DNA from: JAIVJZ01 sp036386515
GTDB taxonomy: Bacteria > Acidobacteriota > Blastocatellia > Pyrinomonadales > Pyrinomonadaceae
Reading direction: 5' to 3'
NCBI GenBank assembly: GCA_036386515.1
Contig: DASVVO010000103.1
Location: forward strand, 1-64,000
DNA length: 64,000 bases
In this document: positions 43,894-52,824 of the stretch, in pieces
How the letters are laid out: each line of letters opens with the position of its first letter
Position numbering within the stretch: position 1 is the first letter of the stretch
The notes under the pieces: model-generated
The model's database searches: none
Told to the model about the DNA's origin: nothing
What the model saw: only the letters and a program-made list of their open reading frames with translations
Program-made: the position numbers and the translations under genes

Positions 43894-46005
43894 TCAGTAG
43901 CCTCGGTAGTCCGTGCCCGTGTCGGTGACGACGGGCGCATAACTCGTGCGGTCTCCGTCGGCCAACGTCGCCAGAGACTTCAGCAGCACGTCGCTCATGA
44001 TCACGCCGTCGCTCATAATGACGCCGTCGTCGCGCAGCAACCCGTCGCTGATCATCTCGCCGTCGCTCATGATCACGCCGACGGCGACGTAGCGCGCGCC
44101 GCTGCCGAGCATCCCGCCGTCGCTCGTCAGGATGTGGTCGCTCATGATCACGCCGTCGCTGAGGAAAGCGGGATTCCGCGAGAGCACGGTGTCGCTCATG
44201 ATCACGCCGTCGCTCATAATGACGCCGTCGCTCATGATCACGCCGAGGTCGTAGATGCGCTGGTAACCGGTGATGAGATCGAGTCCAGTCGCGTAGGTGT
44301 AGTTGAGGAGAACGCCCTGCGCCCAGTCGAAGGTGTGCCCGGCGACGGTGGTGCGCGGCGCGGGGGGCGCGCCGGTGAGCAGGGGCGCGCCGAGCGATGT
44401 GCCGCTCGCGAAGTCGCGGCGGACGAGTTTGGCGAGTCTGACCGCGCCCTCGATGTTGAGGCCGCCCGCGCCCTGCTCGAACGTGTTGAAGCCGGAGAGC
44501 GGCTGCGCCGTGTACATCAGGATCGCTTTGATCATGTTGGGCGTGAGGCGCGGGTTGATTTGCAGGAGCAGGGCGGCCGCTCCGGCCACCTGCGGCGCGG
44601 CCATCGAAGTGCCGCTCATGAACATCATCGCGCGGCTGTCGTCCGCGCTGACGCCCGCCTCCATCTGCGGGTGTCGCGTGAGCAGAAAATTTTTCGCGCC
44701 GCAATCATCCTGCCCGGTGGGGCATTCCCCTTCCGCCTGCGCCGCGACCAACTTGTTGCCGGGGGCGACGAGTTCGGGTTTGAGCAGGTTGTCGAAACGG
44801 CGCACGCCCGCCGCGTCAACGTAGCTGCCGCGCGTCGGGCCGCGCGAGCTATAAGTGGCGACCGCATCGTCGCCGCGCTCGTTCGTGCCGAAGGTGTTGG
44901 TGGCGCCGACGGTGATGGCCGAAGGCTCGATGCCGGGCGAGTGTATCTGCCCGTAAACTTTCTGCCCGTCGTCGGACTTGCCGTTGTTGCCCGCCGCCGC
45001 GACCACGACGATCCCGGCATCGACCAGACGCCGCACCGCGAGACAGACCGGATCATTTCGGTAGGAATCGACCGCGGGCATGCCGAGGCTCAGGTTGACG
45101 ACGCGGATGTTATAGAGAGCGCGATTCGTCATCACCCAATCGAGCGCGCGCAACACGGACGAGACCGAGCCGCGCCCCTCTCTATCCAGCACGCGCAGGT
45201 TGACGATCTTCGCGTTCGGCGCGATGCCGACGTAAGCCGCACTGGCGATGCGGCCGTTGCCGCCCGCGAGCGAAGCGACGTGCGTGCCGTGGCCGTAGTA
45301 GTCGGGGGCGTCGCCGTTGTAGCCGGCGGCATTGGTGTAGTTGACGAAATCCGCGGCGGCCACGATGCGTTTGTCGCTATCGGTGGTGCGCCCGTCGCGG
45401 AAGGCTTTGTGGCTATCGTCAATGCCTGAATCGAGCACGGCGATGCCGATGCCGGTGCCGTCAAGCCCGCCGGTCGCTTCATTACGCACGAGGTCTGCGC
45501 CGGTGGTCGCGGAGATGTGGCCGAGCGTGCGCACCTCGCGGTCGGGCGTGATGTAGGAAATCTCCGCGAACCTGGTCAACTCAACCACGTCGCTCGCGGG
45601 CATCTCCGCGCTGACGAAGCTGGAATTTTGGAAGGCGTAGTTGACGCGCACGCGCGGGCGCGCGTAGATGGCTTCGACCCCGCTCCCGGCCGGGGCGTTG
45701 AAGCGGCAAATGACGCGGAAGATTTTCTTGCGATTGAGCGAACGGCTCAACTGTTGCGCCAGGTCGGGCGAGAGTTTGTCGAGTCGCGCGCCGAATTTGG
45801 TCTGAGCGGAGGCGGGCGGGAGTTTGATCTTGGCGGTCGTCGCAGACGGCGTCCCGGCTCCCGTTTTTCCGGCCGCCCGCGCGCCCTTCCCGCCGGGCAC
45901 CAATTGCCCGCGCACGGTCAGCCCGCCGAAATTGCCGTAAGCCAGCGAGGCGAGGATGAACAGGGCGATGAAACTTTTGCGAGCGGAGCGGTTACATCTT
46001 TTCAT
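43894..46005 (-). CDS. Secreted subtilisin-like (S8) serine protease with C-terminal GVIMSD repeats
   Basis: A 703-residue exported protease. Signal peptide near 10-32; an I9-like prodomain region (about 60-160, with ELTRFAEISYITPDREVRTL); then the S8 domain with Asp in IAVLDSGIDDSHKAF (about 190), His in YYGHGTHVASLAGG (about 238) and Ser in FMSGTSMAAPQVAGAAALLL (about 463), so the triad is complete. The C-terminal ~100 residues contain many copies of GVIMSD (DLGVIMSDGVIMSDGVIMSD), degenerate in part (DHILTSDGG, GEMISDG). The tail may serve as surface anchor, secretion signal or calcium-binding repeat; none is shown. It is divergent from the DUF4214 gene at 46740. Confidence 0.94.
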   Translation of the reverse strand: MKRCNRSARKSFIALFILASLAYGNFGGLTVRGQLVPGGKGARAAGKTGAGTPSATTAKIKLPPASAQTKFGARLDKLSPDLAQQLSRSLNRKKIFRVICRFNAPAGSGVEAIYARPRVRVNYAFQNSSFVSAEMPASDVVELTRFAEISYITPDREVRTLGHISATTGADLVRNEATGGLDGTGIGIAVLDSGIDDSHKAFRDGRTTDSDKRIVAAADFVNYTNAAGYNGDAPDYYGHGTHVASLAGGNGRIASAAYVGIAPNAKIVNLRVLDREGRGSVSSVLRALDWVMTNRALYNIRVVNLSLGMPAVDSYRNDPVCLAVRRLVDAGIVVVAAAGNNGKSDDGQKVYGQIHSPGIEPSAITVGATNTFGTNERGDDAVATYSSRGPTRGSYVDAAGVRRFDNLLKPELVAPGNKLVAAQAEGECPTGQDDCGAKNFLLTRHPQMEAGVSADDSRAMMFMSGTSMAAPQVAGAAALLLQINPRLTPNMIKAILMYTAQPLSGFNTFEQGAGGLNIEGAVRLAKLVRRDFASGTSLGAPLLTGAPPAPRTTVAGHTFDWAQGVLLNYTYATGLDLITGYQRIYDLGVIMSDGVIMSDGVIMSDTVLSRNPAFLSDGVIMSDHILTSDGGMLGSGARYVAVGVIMSDGEMISDGLLRDDGVIMSDGVIMSDVLLKSLATLADGDRTSYAPVVTDTGTDYRGY
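43980..44255 (-). repeat. Repeat tract coding for the GVIMSD tail
   Basis: On the plus strand the unit GCTCATGATCACGCCGTC recurs, as exact and near copies, from about 43993 to 44245. It corresponds to 7-residue units DGVIMS(D). In-frame, so coding not regulatory. Confidence 0.9.
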
Positions 46006-46739
46006 TTCAGTATCACGGACGACTTGAAACTTCTCACCGGGGTGAATAACTTAACGGGGAAATATCAAGCTACAAAAGATTGAATCGGAGGGCGCAGGGT
46101 TGGAGGACGCAAAGCCCTGAAACGTTGCTATCAACCTCGCCCAAACACCTGTCGGACGCCCTACCTGCTCAACTCACGCACCTCTCAATAGATTTATCAT
46201 AGGGCAACCCGCGTGCCAGCAACGGCAAACCTGGCGTTTCCGCCTTCGCGCGCCGACGCGCCGACCCCGGCTTGTTCGAGATGTCAATAAAAGGCCGGTA
46301 AAACTGACTTTCCCGGCTACCGGCGCGAAAGTTCAACTGAGTTGAATGTTTCTCCCGGCGTCTCACATCCCGAATATCACCCCTCGACGCTGTATACCTT
46401 TTTCGCAGCGCATACTTGGTTCGCAGCTTTACCAAAACCCCAATGTTTATGCGGCTCTGACGGTCTTGGGGGAGGCTGTCCGGGAAGTTGTGCGAAGCAA
46501 GTATCGCCTGTTACCGCTTGAGAGGCATCTCCCGTGCGGTTCGGAAGCCGCACGGCGCGCGCTCTTTGCCGCGAAAGAGCGCGTTTACGGAGTTGCGCCG
46601 GGAATGGCATAGAGGTTGTAAAGAGGTTGGTACGTGGTAAATCGCGTGCGCAGTCCGCTCGCAGGAGAGCGACTGGCAAAGTTCGAGACAAAAGGCGCAG
46701 CCGGGAGCGCGATTTTTTGTAGCTGAGAGGAAAGTAACG
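46006..46739. other. Long divergent intergenic region with two adjacent hairpins
   Basis: About 730 bases between the S8 protease and the DUF4214 gene. No convincing gene. At 46530-46550 GTGCGGTTCGGAAGCCGCAC can form a hairpin, followed at 46558-46583 by a perfect stem CGCGCTCTTT/AAAGAGCGCG with loop GCCGCG. They could be a leader or attenuator element of the plus-strand gene, or a relic of a mobile element. No riboswitch consensus recognised. Confidence 0.5.
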
Positions 46740-48554
46740 ATGAGTTTTCTACAAGGCAAGATGCGATCATTTAATTTACTGAGAGGCGCGGCGGGGATCA
46801 TTCTTCTTCTCATACCTTTCAACGCCCCATGGTCAGCCGACGCCACGGCTCCGACGCCGACCGCGATGCAGACCGCGACGCCGACTCCGACCGCGACACC
46901 GAGTCCGTCGCCTTCGGCCACGCCGACGCCTTCCCCGTCAGCCACACCGACCCCTTCACCAAGTCCGACGGCTTCGCCGAGTCCTTCACCAAGCCCTTCA
47001 CCTAGCCCGTCGCCAAGTCCCTCACCGAGTCCGTCGGCTACCCCGTCGCCGAGTCCCTCGCCGAGTCCGTCGCCGAGTCCGTCGCCCGTTCAAGGCTCGG
47101 AAGCGAGGATGGAAATCCGGCTTGTCGGCGCGAGTCTGAACGGCGCGACGCCGATTGGCGAGGCGGAGTTTCGACGCGAAGCGGAGGGCAGCCGCCGCCT
47201 GAGAATCAGGATCGAGAACGTGAACTTGCCCGACGGCACGACGCTGAACGTGCTCGTCGATAACGTGCGCGTCGGCCAGATGGTCATTGATTCTCTCAAG
47301 GGCGAGATCGAACTCAGAACCGACCACGGGCAGACGACGCCGCCCGTCGTTAACGGGACGGGCATCGTCATCTCGGATCGCACGGGCACGACCATCATCG
47401 CGGGCACGTTCTCGCAATCGCTTCCGAACCCCGGCGCAACGCCGAGTCCGACGCCCGCCGCGACGCCCGCCCCCGACGGCGAAGTGCGTGTGCGTATTCC
47501 GCTCGCGGGCGCAAGCATCGGCGGCATGATGCCGCAAGGCCACGCCGATTTCCGCCGACGCCCGGACGGTCGCCGCTTGAACGTCGAGATTCAAGACGTG
47601 AACCTGCCCGCGGGAACGACATACAGAGTTCTGGTCAACAACGTCAGCATCGGCCAGATCGTGCTCAACTCCTTCTTCCGCGGCGAGCTTGAGTTGAACA
47701 CGAACGACGGCCACAGCGTTCCCGTCGTCGCTAACGGCACGACGGTCGCCGTCGTCAACAACACGACGGGGGCAACCATCCTGGCCGGTGTGTTCGGCGC
47801 GATCGCCCCGGCGGCCAACCCGCTCGAAGACGGCAGCTTCTTCGTGCGCCAGCAGTATCTGGACTTCCTCAACCGCGCGCCCGAACAGGGCGGACTCGAC
47901 GCCTGGCTCGGCGTGCTCGGCAGATGCCCGAACAGCGGCTACGGTTCGACGCACCCCGATTGCGACCGCGTGCAAATCTCTTCGGGCTTCTACCGCTCGC
48001 CGGAATTCAGCGGGCGCGGCTTCTTCGTCTATCGCCTCTACGACGCCGCGCTCGGCCGGATGCCGCGCTACGCGGAGTTCATGCCCGACCTGGCTCGTCT
48101 CGGCACGCCGCAAACCGCCGCCGAGTTGGAAGCGAGCAAGGCGGCCTTCGTCGCTGAGTTCATGGCGCGGCCGGAGTTCAATGCCGTCTACGGCGGGCTG
48201 ACGACGGCGGCCAACGCCGAGGCGTTCGTCGCCAGGCTGGAGAGAACCGCGAACCTGACGCTCGCCAACCGCGCCCAACTCATCTCCGAGATGAACGTCG
48301 GCTCGAAGACGGCGGCGCAGACGCTCCGCGCCTTCATCGAGAGCGAGGAAGTGCAGACGCGCTTCTTCTATCGCGGGTTCGTCGCCATGCAATACTTCGG
48401 CTACCTGCGCCGCGACCCCGAACCGGCGGGCTTCGAGGCCTGGGTGAACGTGTTGACCAACGGCGCGCCGAACGTCCAGACGGGCGACTACCGCACCCTC
48501 ATCTTCGGCTTCCTGCACTCCTTTGAATATCGCAACCGTTTCGGTCAACCGTAA
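46740..48554 (+). CDS. Secreted Pro/Ser-repeat protein with two beta repeats and DUF4214 domain
   Basis: The 604-residue protein has a signal peptide (about 10-32), then a long (PS)n/(TP)n low-complexity stretch (about 36-118). Two homologous ~100-residue beta domains follow at about 122-225 and 247-355 (each with L-P-x-G-T-T-x-x-V-L-V-x-N-V-x-x-G-Q and a closing ATILAG/TTIIAG). DUF4214 spans about 363-604 (FFVRQQYLDFLNRAPEQGGL ... FGYLRRDPEPAGF) and ends EYRNRFGQP, as in the matrixin-like protein. It is probably an extracellular or surface protein with a stalk. GAGAGGAAAG precedes ATG. Confidence 0.88.
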   Translation: MSFLQGKMRSFNLLRGAAGIILLLIPFNAPWSADATAPTPTAMQTATPTPTATPSPSPSATPTPSPSATPTPSPSPTASPSPSPSPSPSPSPSPSPSPSATPSPSPSPSPSPSPSPVQGSEARMEIRLVGASLNGATPIGEAEFRREAEGSRRLRIRIENVNLPDGTTLNVLVDNVRVGQMVIDSLKGEIELRTDHGQTTPPVVNGTGIVISDRTGTTIIAGTFSQSLPNPGATPSPTPAATPAPDGEVRVRIPLAGASIGGMMPQGHADFRRRPDGRRLNVEIQDVNLPAGTTYRVLVNNVSIGQIVLNSFFRGELELNTNDGHSVPVVANGTTVAVVNNTTGATILAGVFGAIAPAANPLEDGSFFVRQQYLDFLNRAPEQGGLDAWLGVLGRCPNSGYGSTHPDCDRVQISSGFYRSPEFSGRGFFVYRLYDAALGRMPRYAEFMPDLARLGTPQTAAELEASKAAFVAEFMARPEFNAVYGGLTTAANAEAFVARLERTANLTLANRAQLISEMNVGSKTAAQTLRAFIESEEVQTRFFYRGFVAMQYFGYLRRDPEPAGFEAWVNVLTNGAPNVQTGDYRTLIFGFLHSFEYRNRFGQP

Positions 48555-48603
48555 ATTACCGGTGGAGCGTGTGCGACTGTTCAGCGTAGGCTGAAATCAC
48601 CGG

Positions 48604-48637
48604 GAGGCGTTGACTCAAGTCAACGCCTCTTTTTTTC
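48604..48637 (+). terminator. Intrinsic terminator
   Basis: GAGGCGTTGAC, loop TCAA, perfect complement, then eight T residues. One of the clearest terminators in the window. Confidence 0.95.
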
Positions 48638-48749
48638 TTTCGATTTCAATCACGGGCACAGCCGTCCGAACGCCCTCGGCGAAAGACTGAGGCGGGCGAA
48701 GGAACGTGATCCTTACGCCCGCCTCTCGACCCCTTGCGCGCCATGATAT

Positions 48750-49454
48750 TTACGGGGCGACGAGCGGCTGCTGCCGGGCGCGCCGCCCGGACTTGGCCGC
48801 ATCGGACGCTGTGACTGGCGGGTGCGGAGCGGGCGCGGGCGGCAAGGGGTGCAGGAGGCGTATCGCTTCGACCAGCGCGACGAGGTCGCTCGCCCAGAGG
48901 CTCACGCGGGATGTGCTAGGGGACGCCGCATCCGGCGTTTTCGGCCAACCGGCGGATTGCGCCTCGCGTATGGAATCTTCGGCGATGAGAGACAAACGCT
49001 GCCCGGCCTGCGACAGAGTGGCGTGCGTCCAGACCGCGCGGGTGTGCGTGCCTTGGTACTGGACGGCCGTCATCACGTGCTCCCACCAGCCGAACGCCAA
49101 CTCGTACGGCTCGTCGAGTTTGAAATGGAGCACGGCATCCAAGGCCACGGGCACGGCCAATCTGCCCTGACTGAGACTTATGCCCGGTCGGCGCAAATCC
49201 CGCGAGCGCGCGTAACGCCTTTGCAGCGGATAGCTCAGGAAGAACAGGCCGAACCAGAGCAAGCCGAACAGAAAGATGATCCACATGCCGTCGGTTCTGA
49301 CCTTCAACCACGTCAGCAAATCGGCGAGCGCGACGACCGACATGGCGGCCGTCACGAAGGCGAGACTCACGGCGGCGACCCCGACCCGGAAGCTCGTCCA
49401 ACGGGTGCGCCGGAGCGGGACACGGAAGGAACTATCTCTCGGCTCCGTATTCAA
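48750..49454 (-). CDS. Hypothetical membrane protein (234 aa)
   Basis: TTG start at 49454, seven bases after GGAGGG. Two N-terminal membrane helices (about 24-46 and 57-74) precede a cytosolic part with ISLSQGRLAVPVALDAVLHF KLDEPYELAFGWWEHV, beta-rich, of unknown fold. The C-terminal tail is Pro/Ala/Arg-rich. I do not recognise the family. First of a row of minus-strand genes of unknown function. Confidence 0.7.
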   Translation of the reverse strand: MNTEPRDSSFRVPLRRTRWTSFRVGVAAVSLAFVTAAMSVVALADLLTWLKVRTDGMWIIFLFGLLWFGLFFLSYPLQRRYARSRDLRRPGISLSQGRLAVPVALDAVLHFKLDEPYELAFGWWEHVMTAVQYQGTHTRAVWTHATLSQAGQRLSLIAEDSIREAQSAGWPKTPDAASPSTSRVSLWASDLVALVEAIRLLHPLPPAPAPHPPVTASDAAKSGRRARQQPLVAP

Positions 49455-49523
49455 GCGGCCGCCCTCCTCAGTTCAGCCTGCCACGGTGTTTTGTACCGAA
49501 TGGATAATAGAAAAGACGGAGAG

Positions 49524-50087
49524 CTACGGGGTGTCGGCGGACGCTTCGATGATAGTTTTCGGGGAACGTGAGTCTTCGACGAGTCGCGCTGAAGCGCGTA
49601 AATAGTTATTCTGTTTTTCCCGGTACTCACTTCCGCCGGGCGCGACCTGTTTCGCGTTCCCGTCGATCCACCTGACCAGTTTGCCGTCGTTAAAATAGAA
49701 GCGGTTCTCCGTTGTCCGCGCCACCTTCCCCGAAAAAGGCTCTGTGTACGTGTCCTCTTTGCGGAAGACGAAAATCAATTTCTCATCCCAATAATAAAAA
49801 TCTTCAAACGACCTGCCCGTCTCTCCCTGATTGATGGTCGCTATTTTCATAACGACTTTGCCGTCGAAATAAGCGGCCAACTCGCCGCCCTCCGTCGAGA
49901 AGCCCGACAACTCTTTCTTGACCCTTCTGTATTTCCCCAGACTCCGGTTGATGATCGCGTATCGCTGGCGGATGGAGGAGATCGCATCCGTGGGCTGAAA
50001 GCTAACGGCGGAAAGCGGCGCGCTCCGGCCGTTCAAACCGCCGGATATGTATAGGGCTGCAAGAGCCAGTAACAGGATTTTCTTCAT
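49524..50087 (-). CDS. Secreted hypothetical protein (187 aa)
   Basis: A signal peptide (MKKILLLALAALYISGGLNG) leads a 187-residue protein. It includes AISSIRQRYAIINRSLGKYRRVKKEL, a beta-rich middle (ELAAYFDGKVVMKIATIN, FYYWDEKLIFVFRKEDTYT) and RFYFNDGKLVRWIDGNAKQV. The pattern recalls small periplasmic proteins that bind via repeated beta hairpins. Function unknown. The start has GGGAAGGG. Visibly A+T-richer than the core genes. Confidence 0.75.
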   Translation of the reverse strand: MKKILLLALAALYISGGLNGRSAPLSAVSFQPTDAISSIRQRYAIINRSLGKYRRVKKELSGFSTEGGELAAYFDGKVVMKIATINQGETGRSFEDFYYWDEKLIFVFRKEDTYTEPFSGKVARTTENRFYFNDGKLVRWIDGNAKQVAPGGSEYREKQNNYLRASARLVEDSRSPKTIIEASADTP

Positions 50088-50157
50088 GGATGCCCTTCCC
50101 GGTTAAAGCCCGGCGGAAAATATCAGCGCACGGCGTAACGTTCATCGCCCGGCGCGC

Positions 50158-50853
50158 TCATCGTCGCGCTTTCCGAAAGACTCCGTTGAAACGCACATTC
50201 ACGCCGCCGCATTCGGAGTTATCTTTGGCTACCAGGTAATCGCCCACCAACTTGAGCGATACCCGGCACTCTTCTTCGACGAGGACGAGTTCGTTGCCTT
50301 GCGGTTGCGCGACGGCCTCGACTCCGCCCACATGCACGTTTGCGCCCGTCCCTTCCCAGATGGCGTAGCCTTTAACTTTGAGAGAATTCTTCTTGCCGTC
50401 GCGCCGGATGGTCAAAGATGCTCTCTCGTACTTCCATAAACCGATCCAGTCTTTTAAGACGGGGGGCGCGGCCGGCGCCGCGGGCATCACCAGTTTATCC
50501 GCCAGGAGCCAGCCGACCGTCTCGCTACCCTTCCCCTTTTGATACCAGCCGCAAATCCATTGGCCGTACTTCCGCGAAACCACAACTTCATCTCCCGTGA
50601 TGAGGTAACGCTTCGTCTCGCACTTCACCGTGTAGGTCGGGCAGTCATCGTCGTCGCTGAAGAAGTGAACGCGGGCTGTCCAGTTGCCGCCGACCTTCGC
50701 CAACTTGAACTCCGCGTCGTCGGATGGGAACAGCCCGTTGCGACACCAGTTGGCCGGATAGTCTTCGGCCTGCTGCGCCATAGTCGAGACAGCGGCGCAC
50801 AACAACAGCAACAGTCCTGAAAGAATTACGCTCGCCGGCCGGGATATTTTCAT
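50158..50853 (-). CDS. Secreted hypothetical protein with SH3-like segment
   Basis: The 231-residue protein has a signal peptide to about residue 27 (MAQQ). Cysteines in WCRNG, DDDCPTYTVKC and CRVS suggest disulfides. The stretch ITGDEVVVSRKYGQWICGWYQKG ...GWLLADKL resembles a bacterial SH3 domain. A second beta domain with WIGLWKYERASLTIRRDGKK follows. Binding of peptide or glycan is possible; no enzyme motif. It is 14 bases from the next gene (50868), suggesting one transcript. Confidence 0.75.
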   Translation of the reverse strand: MKISRPASVILSGLLLLLCAAVSTMAQQAEDYPANWCRNGLFPSDDAEFKLAKVGGNWTARVHFFSDDDDCPTYTVKCETKRYLITGDEVVVSRKYGQWICGWYQKGKGSETVGWLLADKLVMPAAPAAPPVLKDWIGLWKYERASLTIRRDGKKNSLKVKGYAIWEGTGANVHVGGVEAVAQPQGNELVLVEEECRVSLKLVGDYLVAKDNSECGGVNVRFNGVFRKARR

Positions 50854-50867
50854 CTCGCTCTCCAGGT

Positions 50868-51611
50868 TTAATTTGTCACCTTGAATTTCACCGCATACTT
50901 GCCCGGAGACGGCGCGGGGCTGATGACAAACAGGTAATCTCCGCTTTGCGTCAGACGGTCTGGGCTAAAGCCGTCAATCGCCGGTTCTTCGCCTTCACTT
51001 TTGTTCGGGTAAAAGAATGAGATGGTGCATCCGATGGCATCAACCTCCACTTGCTGACCCGCTTTCATATTCAGCAAAAAGGTTTTGCTCTCGTCCTTGG
51101 TTTTAAACACCACCGGAAAACTCGCCGAATTTCTCCCCTTCGCGAATTGAACTCTTTCCGCCCGCTTCGCCAGAGCCGCGTAGCTCTCCCTGCAAGAGGT
51201 AAAATCGGCGAAGCTGACTTCGTACTTATTGGTGTCATAATTTTTGCCGGAGAATTTGATCCTGAGCAACTCCGCGCCGCCGGACTTCGCCAGAGTCCAA
51301 ACCAAACTCTTCATCTCTGACGGCGAGACATCGGGCAGCTTGTTATCGGCGAATGCGACGGTCAAAGTGTTGCCTTTGAGCGTTCCGTCGAATTCGTATG
51401 TGGCATCGGCCGGACTGTCGTCGTTGCCGCCGCCACTGACCACGAATGTGCCCTCCACCCTGCTCCCGTCGATCCTGAAAGTGACGATGCGCTCCCCCTG
51501 CAACCAATCCGCGCGAAAACACTTCGACACGCTCTGCGCGCCCGCTGAAGCGCCCGCGCCCAGAGAGAGATAAATCAATGCGAGTGCAAATGTCGCCAAC
51601 AAGTTTTTCAT
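50868..51611 (-). CDS. Secreted hypothetical beta-sandwich protein (247 aa)
   Basis: Start at 51611 after AAGGA. Signal peptide (LLATFALALIYLSLGAGASA). The first part (TFRIDGSRVEGTFVVSGGG, FDGTLKGNTLTVAFAD) is a lipocalin-like or calycin-like beta pattern. The last ~90 residues (FLLNMKAGQQVEVDAIG, LTQSGDYLFVISPAPSPGKY) match the pre-peptidase C-terminal-like (PPC) beta fold seen in secreted proteins. Function unknown. Cotranscribed with 50158-50853. Confidence 0.75.
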   Translation of the reverse strand: MKNLLATFALALIYLSLGAGASAGAQSVSKCFRADWLQGERIVTFRIDGSRVEGTFVVSGGGNDDSPADATYEFDGTLKGNTLTVAFADNKLPDVSPSEMKSLVWTLAKSGGAELLRIKFSGKNYDTNKYEVSFADFTSCRESYAALAKRAERVQFAKGRNSASFPVVFKTKDESKTFLLNMKAGQQVEVDAIGCTISFFYPNKSEGEEPAIDGFSPDRLTQSGDYLFVISPAPSPGKYAVKFKVTN

Positions 51612-51690
51612 GTGCGTATCCTTGAGATGTTTGTTTCCGGGTGGCCGGGATGCGAGCAACAATCTACCGGCTTCGTTCAGACAAAAGTCG

Positions 51691-51921
51691 TTATTTCGTT
51701 TGAACCTTCGACGCGTTTGTGGAGGCGGGCTTTTTCTTCCGCCGGTGGTATGCCGTGAACTCATCTATTCGATGCGGGGCAACTTTGATTTTATAGTTCC
51801 CTGTTTTCCCGGTCTCACCCTCTCGCTCGTCAATACCTACCATAGAATCACCTATGAAAACAGCCTCTTCGTTAAAACAGTGCGCCGCTTTTGTGGCGTC
51901 AACGGCAATGCACATTTTCAT
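51691..51921 (-). CDS. Small hypothetical protein (76 aa)
   Basis: Starts MKMCIAVDATKAAHCFNEEA at 51921 with AGAAGG 11 bases upstream; ends in a Lys-rich tail (RRKKKPASTNASK). The middle (IGDSMVGIDEREGETGKTGN, YKIKVAPHRIDEFTAY) is compact alpha/beta in character. No known family. It follows the gene at 51950 by 28 bases. Confidence 0.6.
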   Translation of the reverse strand: MKMCIAVDATKAAHCFNEEAVFIGDSMVGIDEREGETGKTGNYKIKVAPHRIDEFTAYHRRKKKPASTNASKVQTK

Positions 51922-51949
51922 TTCGATGATGCCTTCTGATTTATGGCGG

Positions 51950-52714
51950 CTAATTGATTCCGCTAAAGGGGAGGGCGTAGGTTGCGCCGGGGCCGAATAG
52001 ATTGATGACCAACCCGTCGATCCCCAACACGGACGCCTTCTCCAGCAAAGTGTTTCCCCCGATGGTGACCCGTTGTAATCCGGCGCGTTGGGGTTCGCCA
52101 ACTTCAGACAAAAATTGGTCGGCGCAGTCGGGAGCCGTGAAGGCCGCCGCCGGGTTCAACATGCCGGAGTGGTTGGGCAGCGTGACGACCGCGCCGTGCG
52201 GATGATCGAACGTTAAGAAGGCGGGATAACTGATGAAGGCTGTTCTGTCGGGCGCGCCACTTTGCCGCCATTGCTCGAAACTATCTTCGAGCGCGATGGC
52301 CTCAGCCCAAATCTTCCCGGCCTCGATGCCGCCGCCGTCCCTGTATATCCAGGTGTGTTCGAGCGGCGAACCCGGATTGACGCGCACGGTCTTTGTGTCC
52401 GCCGGGATGAGGCGAAACAATTCCGTCCCGGCCATCCCGCCCGCGTATGAGCCGAGCTGCGCGCCCGCCGCTTGCGCGCGGAGAGCGGCCTCGCGGTCTG
52501 TGAAAATCCACAACTCGCCCGGCGTTATTTGCGCTTCCGGGCTGAGCATCAACATGCTGTCAACGCGGCGCGTCGGTTCGCCGCTCAGGGCGAACAAAGT
52601 GAGCGGCGCGAACCATTCGCGATGACCCGTCAACGCGCGCATGACATCATTTATGTCGGCGCGTTGCCGACTATAAGATTCCAGCATCCGCACCGGGGCA
52701 GGCAATGTTTCCAC
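51950..52714 (-). CDS. Hypothetical cytosolic protein, SseB-like in part
   Basis: GTG start at 52714 behind AAGGAGG. The 254-residue protein has no signal peptide. The segment ITPGELWIFTDREAALRAQA faintly recalls the SseB N-terminal domain (a beta-alpha fold linked with secretion chaperones), and another part AFISYPAFLTFDHPHGAVVT LPNHSG is distinctive but unrecognised. Function unknown. Cotranscription with the downstream small gene is likely. Confidence 0.7.
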   Translation of the reverse strand: METLPAPVRMLESYSRQRADINDVMRALTGHREWFAPLTLFALSGEPTRRVDSMLMLSPEAQITPGELWIFTDREAALRAQAAGAQLGSYAGGMAGTELFRLIPADTKTVRVNPGSPLEHTWIYRDGGGIEAGKIWAEAIALEDSFEQWRQSGAPDRTAFISYPAFLTFDHPHGAVVTLPNHSGMLNPAAAFTAPDCADQFLSEVGEPQRAGLQRVTIGGNTLLEKASVLGIDGLVINLFGPGATYALPFSGIN

Positions 52715-52824
52715 CGCTCCTCCTTGAGTTACCTTTCAAATTTGTCTGCAAGTTGCAGGGCGATCAACTACGACGCAAATTCACGCTTTTTGAATGCGGA
52801 AGTTGAAGTGTCCTGAGGCATGGT

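Noticed and set aside
43980..44255. Regular repeats suggesting a CRISPR array
   Set aside because: Units are about 21 bases, in frame, without spacers, and encode GVIMSD repeats of the S8 protease.
46590..46739. Possible c-di-GMP riboswitch before the DUF4214 gene
   Set aside because: The region has GGCAAAG and paired segments, but the conserved GEMM core (GCAAAGCC and tetraloop receptor order) could not be aligned.
46846..47094. Repeats of CCGAGTCCGTCG considered as minisatellite or CRISPR
   Set aside because: In-frame Pro-Ser low-complexity linker of a secreted protein; no spacer structure.
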